Source: SIG714 sp045629725
GTDB lineage: Bacteria; Bacillota; Clostridia; Oscillospirales; CAG-272
Direction: 5' to 3'
Assembly (NCBI GenBank): GCA_045629725.1
Contig: JAZQRT010000127.1
Location: 1-12,725 of the forward strand
DNA length: 12,725 bases
In this document: piece after piece, positions 8,107-12,725 of the stretch
Position numbering within the stretch: the stretch's first letter is position 1
Layout of the letters: every line of letters starts with the position of its first letter
The notes under the pieces: generated by a model
Told to the model about the DNA's origin: nothing
The model's input: the letters and a program-made list of their open reading frames with translations, nothing else
Database searches by the model: none
Position numbers and translations under genes: made by a program

Positions 8107-8165
8107 TACAGTAAATTAAAAAATGTAAAAACATAAGTTTTATATATTAAAGGAGATTTTAAATT

Positions 8166-9440
8166 ATGTTGACAGCAATAGTAGGAATTAACTGGGGCGA
8201 CGAAGGAAAGGGAAGAATGGTTGACCTTCTTTCCAAGGAATACAAGATCGTCGTAAGATACCAAGGCGGAAACAATGCAGGTCACACAGTTGTTAATGAA
8301 AAGGGTAAGTTCGTTCTTAACCTTCTTCCTTCCGGAATTCTCAGAGATGACACAGTGAACGTAATGGGACCCGGAATGGTTATCGATGTTGAACATCTTT
8401 ACAACGAGGTTAAAACACTTCGCGAGGGCGGTATCAACATTACACCCGCAAATCTTAAGATAAGCGACAGAGCAACGATCTGCATGCCCTACCACAAGCT
8501 TCTTGACTGTCTTGAGGAGGACAGACTCGGAGATGCAAAGTTTGGTTCAACAAGACGCGGAATCGCACCCTCATATTCTGACAGATACATGAAGAAGGCA
8601 CTTCGACTCGGCGATCTTCTTGATATGGATTATCTGAGAAGCAGACTTGAAGGTATCGTTGAATGGAAGAATCTTACTGTTGTTGGCGGATATAACGCAG
8701 AGGAAGTTACTCTTGAGGGCTGCATGGAATGGCTTGAAAAGTACGGCGGCTTCTTCAGAGAGTTCATTTGCGATACGACAGAGTTCCTCGGAAACGCTGC
8801 TAAGAACGATGAAAAGATCATGTTTGAGGCTCAGCTCGGAGCACTCAGAGATATTGATTTCGGTATCGTTCCTTATACATCATCTTCATCCACAATCGCT
8901 GCATACGCTCCCGTTGGTGCAGGTGTTCCCGGTTGTAAGCTTGATTGCACAGTTGGTATCATGAAGGCATATTCAAGCTGTGTTGGTGAAGGTCCCTTCA
9001 CATGTGAGCTTTTCGGTGAAAAGGGACATGAGCTTCGTGAGGCAGGCGGCGAATACGGCGCGGCAACAGGAAGACCCCGCCGTGTTGGAGGATTTGATAT
9101 TCCCGCATCACGCTACGGCGTTATGATTCAGGGAGCAACAGAGCTTGCGCTTACAAAGCTTGACGTTCTTTCATACCTTAAGGAAATTCCCGTATGCGTT
9201 GCATACGATATTGACGGAGAAATCACACAGAGCTTCCCCAGCGGTGATAGACTCAAGAGAGCAAAACCTGTTTACGAATATCTTGAGGGCTGGTGCTCAG
9301 ACGTATCGGGATGCCGCAGATTTGAGGATCTTCCCGCAAAGGCACAGGAATACATCAGATACGTTGAAAAGGCAGTTGATTGCAAGATCAAGTACGTTTC
9401 TGTTGGTCCCGACAGAGATCAGTACATGGTTCTTGACTAA
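8166..9440 (+). CDS. purA: Adenylosuccinate synthetase
   Basis: The enzyme has 424 residues and joins IMP and aspartate with GTP to form adenylosuccinate, the substrate of PurB. The P-loop-like WGDEGKG is at 10-16, with Asp12 as the expected catalytic base. GGNNAGHTV at 34-42 has His40, the phosphate-contacting histidine. GSTRRGIAPSYSDR is the IMP loop, VGEGPFTCELF and GAATGRPRRVGGFD follow, and LALTKLDVLSYL gives the guanine-recognising TKLD. The family usually has GTTGRGIGPAYEDK and CGWLD at these places, so this belongs to a divergent clade; I recall it as common in Ruminococcaceae-like clostridia. The Arg that reaches across the dimer in E. coli (Arg143) appears as Lys here by eye. The start follows AAAGGAGA at 9 bases. 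The stop is a tandem TAA TAA, with nagA 34 bases on. Confidence 0.96.
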   Translation: MLTAIVGINWGDEGKGRMVDLLSKEYKIVVRYQGGNNAGHTVVNEKGKFVLNLLPSGILRDDTVNVMGPGMVIDVEHLYNEVKTLREGGINITPANLKISDRATICMPYHKLLDCLEEDRLGDAKFGSTRRGIAPSYSDRYMKKALRLGDLLDMDYLRSRLEGIVEWKNLTVVGGYNAEEVTLEGCMEWLEKYGGFFREFICDTTEFLGNAAKNDEKIMFEAQLGALRDIDFGIVPYTSSSSTIAAYAPVGAGVPGCKLDCTVGIMKAYSSCVGEGPFTCELFGEKGHELREAGGEYGAATGRPRRVGGFDIPASRYGVMIQGATELALTKLDVLSYLKEIPVCVAYDIDGEITQSFPSGDRLKRAKPVYEYLEGWCSDVSGCRRFEDLPAKAQEYIRYVEKAVDCKIKYVSVGPDRDQYMVLD

Positions 9441-9474
9441 TAAAACTTATATTAATTTGACGAGGTGAATTGTA

Positions 9475-10626
9475 ATGAAGGGTTTTAAGAATGCAAAGGT
9501 ATACCTTGAAGGACAGGGAATCGTAAAGACAAATATCGGCTTTGAGAATGGAAAGATCGCATATATCGGTGACGATGCTTCCGCTATTGAGGCAATTGCA
9601 GAGGTATCCGAGGAGCAGGTTATCGTTCCCGGATTTATCGACCAGCACATTCACGGCGCAGCAGGCAGCGATGCTATGGACGGAACAGTTGAGGACCTTT
9701 CCAACATCGCAAATGCAGTTGCAAAGGAAGGAACAGTAGGTTTCCTTGCAACAACAATGACACAGTCCCCCGCAAATATCACAAAGGCTATGAACGCAGT
9801 TAAGGAATATAAGTCTTCACCTAAAGCTGAGGGTGCAGAGGTTATCGGTATTCACCTTGAAGGTCCGTTCATTTCCACAAAGCATATCGGCGCACAGCCC
9901 CTTGAGTACGTTGCAGCTCCTTCTGTTGAAGTATTTGCAGAGTATGAAAAGGCAAGCGGAAATAATATCAAGCTCGTTTCAATGGCTCCCGAGGTTGAAG
10001 GTGCTGAGGAGCTTGTGAAGTATCTTGCTTCCAAGAATATAGTTCCCTCAATCGGACATACTGACGCAACCTATGCGGCGATCGATGCAGCTATTGCGAA
10101 TGGTGCAAAGAATATTACACATACATTCAACGCACAGAAGGCTCTCCACCACCGTGAGATCGGTACTGTTGGAACAGCGCTTCTCCGTGACGAGCTCAAC
10201 TGTGAGCTTATCTGTGATACGATTCACGTATCAGTTCCTGCAATCAGACTTGTTATCAAGTCAAAGCCCCATGATAAGGTAACACTTGTAACGGACGCTA
10301 TGCGTGCAAAGGCTATGCCCGACGGTGAGTCCGAGCTTGGCGGTCAGGTAGTTATCGTTAAGAACGGTGAGGCAAGACTGAAGGACGGAACTCTCGCAGG
10401 AAGCGTTCTCAAAATGAATGATGCTGTTAAGAACGTTGTTACAAAGTGCGGAATCGCATTTACAGATGCTATCGACTTTGCTACGATCAACCCTGCTAAG
10501 AACCTTGGAATCGACGATAAGCTCGGATCCATCAAGCTTGGTAAGAACGCAAGTGTAACTGTTCTCAACGCTGACTTCTCAGTTGCTATGACAGTTCGTG
10601 ACGGAAACGTTATTTACAAAGCATAA
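9475..10626 (+). CDS. nagA: N-acetylglucosamine-6-phosphate deacetylase
   Basis: The cytosolic amidohydrolase has 383 residues, the usual length. It releases acetate from GlcNAc-6-phosphate to give glucosamine-6-phosphate, which feeds glycolysis (through NagB) or cell-wall precursors. The metal and catalytic residues are in order: H58-x-H60 in GFIDQHIHG, Glu129 in HLEGPF, His195 in SIGHTD, His216 in ITHTFNA, and the general base Asp274 in LVTDAM. Positions match those known from E. coli NagA. LHHREIGTVGTAL differs from the common LHHREPG loop, and FNAM is FNAQ here, so the sugar pocket is slightly divergent. A strong GAGGTGA site lies 6 bases from the ATG. No nagB or transporter is nearby. 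It is probably transcribed with purBA and ends at the terminator at 10646. Confidence 0.95.
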   Translation: MKGFKNAKVYLEGQGIVKTNIGFENGKIAYIGDDASAIEAIAEVSEEQVIVPGFIDQHIHGAAGSDAMDGTVEDLSNIANAVAKEGTVGFLATTMTQSPANITKAMNAVKEYKSSPKAEGAEVIGIHLEGPFISTKHIGAQPLEYVAAPSVEVFAEYEKASGNNIKLVSMAPEVEGAEELVKYLASKNIVPSIGHTDATYAAIDAAIANGAKNITHTFNAQKALHHREIGTVGTALLRDELNCELICDTIHVSVPAIRLVIKSKPHDKVTLVTDAMRAKAMPDGESELGGQVVIVKNGEARLKDGTLAGSVLKMNDAVKNVVTKCGIAFTDAIDFATINPAKNLGIDDKLGSIKLGKNASVTVLNADFSVAMTVRDGNVIYKA

Positions 10627-10645
10627 TTTTAACTTGTAAAGCTTA

Positions 10646-10685
10646 ACCCCGATGGAATAAAATCCGTCGGGGTATTGTTATTTAT
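10646..10685 (+). terminator. Intrinsic terminator after nagA, between convergent genes
   Basis: An 11-bp stem (ACCCCGATGGA at 10646-10656, TCCGTCGGGGT at 10663-10673, one G-T wobble) closes an ATAAAA loop. ATTGTTATTTATT follows on the plus strand. It lies 20 bases after the nagA stop. The HTH gene converges on it from the right, and the hairpin may also stop that transcript, although the minus-strand tail (TAAGCTTT) is poor in T. Confidence 0.88.
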
Positions 10686-10689
10686 TGAT

Positions 10690-11871
10690 TTATGTTTTGC
10701 ATTTTTCTACCCATTCATTCCAACGGGGATCTGACTTTATTTCGTCTTTAACCAAGTAATACTCCTGAACAGACCACCATGGCCAATCTTCTGCAAGGCT
10801 TATCGCTTCTGTATGTGGATGCGTTTTGTCAAAGCGCCATCTTGCGATATCGATCTTTACTAATTTCAAAAGCGGTGCGGTATATGCCGCCTCAGATTTA
10901 GTGCCAAGGTCTTCAAACGCCTTGAAATGTAATAACGATTTATCCAGCGCTTCAAATGCTTCATCGTGTTTACCGTCGAGCCAAAGGTACAGTGAAAGCA
11001 AAGTGTACATTCTTGCGATATGCGCGTCATAAATGCCGAAGTTTCCGTCAGTACAAACATGGTCGAAAAGTGTGATCGCCGATTTTATGCTTTCCACCTT
11101 TTCCGCAGGTGTCATATTTTGTTCGTAGGACAGCATTGTTCCGATAATCAGTTCCGCACTTGCGTTGATTGATTTCAATAATGCTTCTCCCGATGCTTCG
11201 GCGCGATGTTTTCCGTCAAATGCATTGATGCGTAAAAATTCATAGGAACCGTAGATCGTCGGCGCTGCTTCGATTACGGCAAGTGCTCGCTCACTTTCGC
11301 CCATATTGAGATAAAGCTGTGTGAGATTTCTCAACGCGTTGTGACGTGTTTCCCCAACCTCAAGTGTTTTCAGAAGCTTTTCATAAATTACGATTGCTTC
11401 CTTCCACTCGGAGCAGCCTCGATGTCTTTCTACATCGTAAACATTGTACCCCTCGTCATCGATAAGATGATATTCGCCGTGACGAACATAGCCGGCGTTA
11501 TAGAGTAAATCCGCAAGACAGTGCATGATTTTTTCGTTTGCGGGAAATTCAACTATAGCTTCTCTTGCAAGTACAAGACATTCATCAATATTGATGTCAA
11601 CGCCGTTGTTCCGAGCATTCATTTCTTTAATTTGTTTAATGATCGCATCAATTTTCTTCTCGCGGTCATTTTCATATCCAAAAAGCTCGTCGATAGTAAT
11701 GCCGAAATAATTTGCAATAGCAGGGATCATTTCCATATCGGGATAACTGCCGTCCTTTTCCCAACGGGAAACGGCTTGATTTGTAACCCCGAGGGCACTT
11801 GCAAGATCCTCTTGCTTTCTGCCGTCACGCTTACGTAATTTTTTTATTTTTTCTCCAAGTGTTAGTTTCAT
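10690..11871 (-). CDS. XRE-family HTH regulator with helical-repeat C-terminal domain
   Basis: The protein has 393 residues. Residues about 5-62 are a Cro/C1-type helix-turn-helix: LGEKIKKLRK, KQEDLASALGVTNQAVSRWEKD with the recognition helix, then YPDMEMIPAIANYFGITIDELFG. Residues about 75-370 are almost all helical, with TPR-like pairs such as ARE-AIVEFPANEKIMHCLADLLY, WKEAIVIYEKLLKTL and ALRNLTQLYLNMGESERALAVIE. It ends in a Trp-rich stretch (WPWWSVQEYY). No signal peptide or membrane helix is seen. This architecture is common in clostridial genomes and ligands are usually unknown; the repeat part may sense a peptide or protein. GGAGG lies 4 bases before the ATG. The gene has its own promoter with two palindromes in the leader, which would suit autoregulation. 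The target genes cannot be told from the sequence. Confidence 0.92.
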   Translation of the reverse strand: MKLTLGEKIKKLRKRDGRKQEDLASALGVTNQAVSRWEKDGSYPDMEMIPAIANYFGITIDELFGYENDREKKIDAIIKQIKEMNARNNGVDINIDECLVLAREAIVEFPANEKIMHCLADLLYNAGYVRHGEYHLIDDEGYNVYDVERHRGCSEWKEAIVIYEKLLKTLEVGETRHNALRNLTQLYLNMGESERALAVIEAAPTIYGSYEFLRINAFDGKHRAEASGEALLKSINASAELIIGTMLSYEQNMTPAEKVESIKSAITLFDHVCTDGNFGIYDAHIARMYTLLSLYLWLDGKHDEAFEALDKSLLHFKAFEDLGTKSEAAYTAPLLKLVKIDIARWRFDKTHPHTEAISLAEDWPWWSVQEYYLVKDEIKSDPRWNEWVEKCKT

Positions 11872-11880
11872 AAAACCTCC

Positions 11881-11901
11881 GAAATAATTATTTCACCGGT
11901 G
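11881..11901. promoter_or_regulatory. Paired palindromes in the HTH gene leader, possible operator
   Basis: GAAATAATTATTTC (11881-11894) is a perfect 14-base palindrome. It shares one base with CACCGGTG (11894-11901), a perfect 8-base palindrome. They lie between the predicted transcription start (about 11902) and the GGAGG site (11876-11880), directly touching the latter. An XRE dimer bound here would block its own transcription or mark an operator; this is inference from position and symmetry. Confidence 0.4.
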
Positions 11902-11908
11902 TGATTTT

Positions 11909-11937
11909 ATTATATCTTATAATGGCTCACATTTCAA
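11909..11937 (-). promoter_or_regulatory. Sigma-A-type promoter of the HTH regulator gene
   Basis: On the minus strand there is a -35 box TTGAAA (11937-11932), a 17-base spacer and a perfect -10 TATAAT (11914-11909). Transcription would start near 11902, giving a 30-base leader before the ATG at 11871. Confidence 0.82.
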
Positions 11938-12211
11938 TAATCAATTGGTTGTTTGATAATCATGCTACGGTTGATTTTTTGCACTTATCAATTTAGTTGA
12001 GCTTATTTAAAAGAGATAGAAATCTCGGTTATTGTTTTTCGTTATTATTTTGATATAATGAAGATGTAGCTACAATACTCTCCCTCACTTGTTGAGTAGT
12101 GTGTATGCTTTTTCAAGTAATATTTAACATAAATTTTTGTATGCTGCGTTACTACACTAGATTATACCCCTTTTGTACCTTGGTGCGTAGCGGAAAGGAA
12201 TGGTCATATAT
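11938..12211. other. AT-rich intergenic stretch with leader of the last gene
   Basis: No protein-coding gene is convincing here. The left part (11938-12050) shows nothing I can name. The right part (from about 12066) would be the transcribed leader of the membrane-protein gene, nearly 150 bases long. It contains a perfect palindrome TGTAGCTACA (12065-12074), an 8-base repeat TGTATGCT (12102-12109 and 12138-12145), and complementary arms CGTTAC / GTAGCG (12147-12152 and 12187-12192). A 36-codon frame (12105-12215) ends by ATGA overlap with the next gene but has no good ribosome site. No known riboswitch class was recognised by eye. Confidence 0.5.
12051..12059 (+). promoter_or_regulatory. Extended -10 promoter for the membrane-protein gene
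   Basis: TGATATAAT gives a TGn extension and a perfect TATAAT hexamer (12054-12059). The best -35 partner is a weak TTGTTT at 12032-12037 with a 16-base spacer. Extended -10 promoters can work without a good -35. The start of transcription would be near 12066, at the TGTAGCTACA palindrome. Confidence 0.6.
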
Positions 12212-12725
12212 ATGAAAATATATTTTGAAAAGAGTTGCAGATACTTTTATGAATTGGTTGGAAGTTTGTGGATTTCTATGATATTTGTAATTATAGATGT
12301 AAGTGGGCTTTTTATAGAGAATAGTCCTATTTTGGAATCAATTGTTACTAGTATTTTAATGACTATTACAATTGTAGTGAGTTTGTTTTTGTTTTCCATT
12401 CGTAGAGGTTATAAAGAAAAAATTTTTAATTTAAAAAAAATAGTTATTGCTGAGTGTATTACATGGATAATTCATATAATTTATTGTTTGATTTTTTCTT
12501 TTTCTACATACACTAGTGGACCAGCTTTTTACCTTGGAAAAGCTCTTTATGGATTTTTACATGATTTTCCTGATGAAGGATTTCCTGATGTTTATAAGTT
12601 TGCAACAATGTGGTTGTTTTCTTTAATCTATTTAGGAACAATAATACTTGGAGAGTATGTCGGGACTAAAAAAAGATTTAAGGATTATAAAAAATTAATA
12701 TCTACATCTTCAAATGGAGGAAACT
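12212..12725 (+). CDS. Four-helix membrane protein, unknown function (3' end outside window)
   Basis: The frame is open for 171 codons to the window edge with no stop. Four hydrophobic stretches are seen at about residues 14-34, 40-62, 75-97 and 131-149, separated by charged loops (SIRRGYKEKIFNLKK, HDFPDEGFPD, GTKKRFKDYKK). No enzyme motif or known family is recognised. The ATG at 12212 has AAAGGAA 11-12 bases upstream, slightly far. An in-frame ATG at 12200 lies right against that site, so it is less likely. Base use is unlike the neighbours: 15 of 60 bases are G or C at 12241-12300 and 10 of 60 at 12421-12480, against 26 of 60 at 8341-8400 in purA. Codons such as ATA, TTA and TTG are frequent. 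This suggests an accessory or recently acquired gene, perhaps the first of an island continuing to the right. Confidence 0.75.
   Translation, partial: MKIYFEKSCRYFYELVGSLWISMIFVIIDVSGLFIENSPILESIVTSILMTITIVVSLFLFSIRRGYKEKIFNLKKIVIAECITWIIHIIYCLIFSFSTYTSGPAFYLGKALYGFLHDFPDEGFPDVYKFATMWLFSLIYLGTIILGEYVGTKKRFKDYKKLISTSSNGGN

Noticed and set aside
7884..8495. 203-codon minus-strand frame spanning the purB-purA junction
   Set aside because: It is the shadow of two certain genes. Its translation has no domain-like pattern and no ribosome site supports it.
10690..12215. HTH-repeat regulator plus short frame as an RRNPP-type peptide signalling pair
   Set aside because: The 36-codon frame lacks a signal sequence and a ribosome site and lies on the other strand behind a different promoter. 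The regulator looks like a common clostridial XRE protein.

Overview
The window reads as a low-to-mid GC Gram-positive chromosome segment, most likely from an anaerobic gut-type clostridium (Oscillospirales/Ruminococcaceae-like). The evidence is strong AGGAGG-type ribosome binding sites, TTGACA/TATAAT promoters, a lipoprotein and a membrane-anchored surface peptidase with Thr/Pro-rich linkers, and PurA and PurB variants that I recall as typical of clostridia. This placement is inferred from style; no taxonomic marker gene is present.

Layout. Bases 1-2641 (minus strand) form a cell-surface block. It holds a 3'-incomplete lipoprotein with a BIG2-type Ig-like domain (1-608) and, behind a clear intrinsic terminator, a secreted papain-fold (C1-like) cysteine peptidase held by a C-terminal membrane helix (758-2641). 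A divergent promoter region (2642-2891) separates it from a YgiQ-family radical SAM protein (2892-4862). A bitopic membrane protein ending in a degenerate M23/LytM domain follows from its own promoter (4953-6617). Next is a metabolic run on the plus strand: purB (6676-8106), purA (8166-9440) and nagA (9475-10626), with short gaps, no visible internal terminator, and a strong terminator after nagA. A convergent XRE-type HTH regulator with a long helical-repeat C-terminus (10690-11871, minus) comes next. After a 340-base non-coding stretch, the window ends in a much more AT-rich gene for a four-helix membrane protein that runs off the edge (12212-12725).

How the genes fit together. PurA and PurB are the two steps from IMP to AMP, and PurB also acts earlier in IMP synthesis. 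NagA removes acetate from GlcNAc-6-phosphate, feeding cell-wall or mucin amino-sugar recycling; its co-transcription with purBA is suggested by spacing only. The two minus-strand surface genes and the degenerate LytM protein are envelope functions without an obvious shared pathway.

Most of the window is ordinary core genome. The less ordinary parts are the LytM-like protein lacking most of its catalytic residues, the C-terminally membrane-anchored papain-like peptidase, the paired palindromes in the HTH gene leader, and the composition shift with a structured leader near the right end. I saw no CRISPR array, tRNA, rRNA, insertion sequence or clear defence system.
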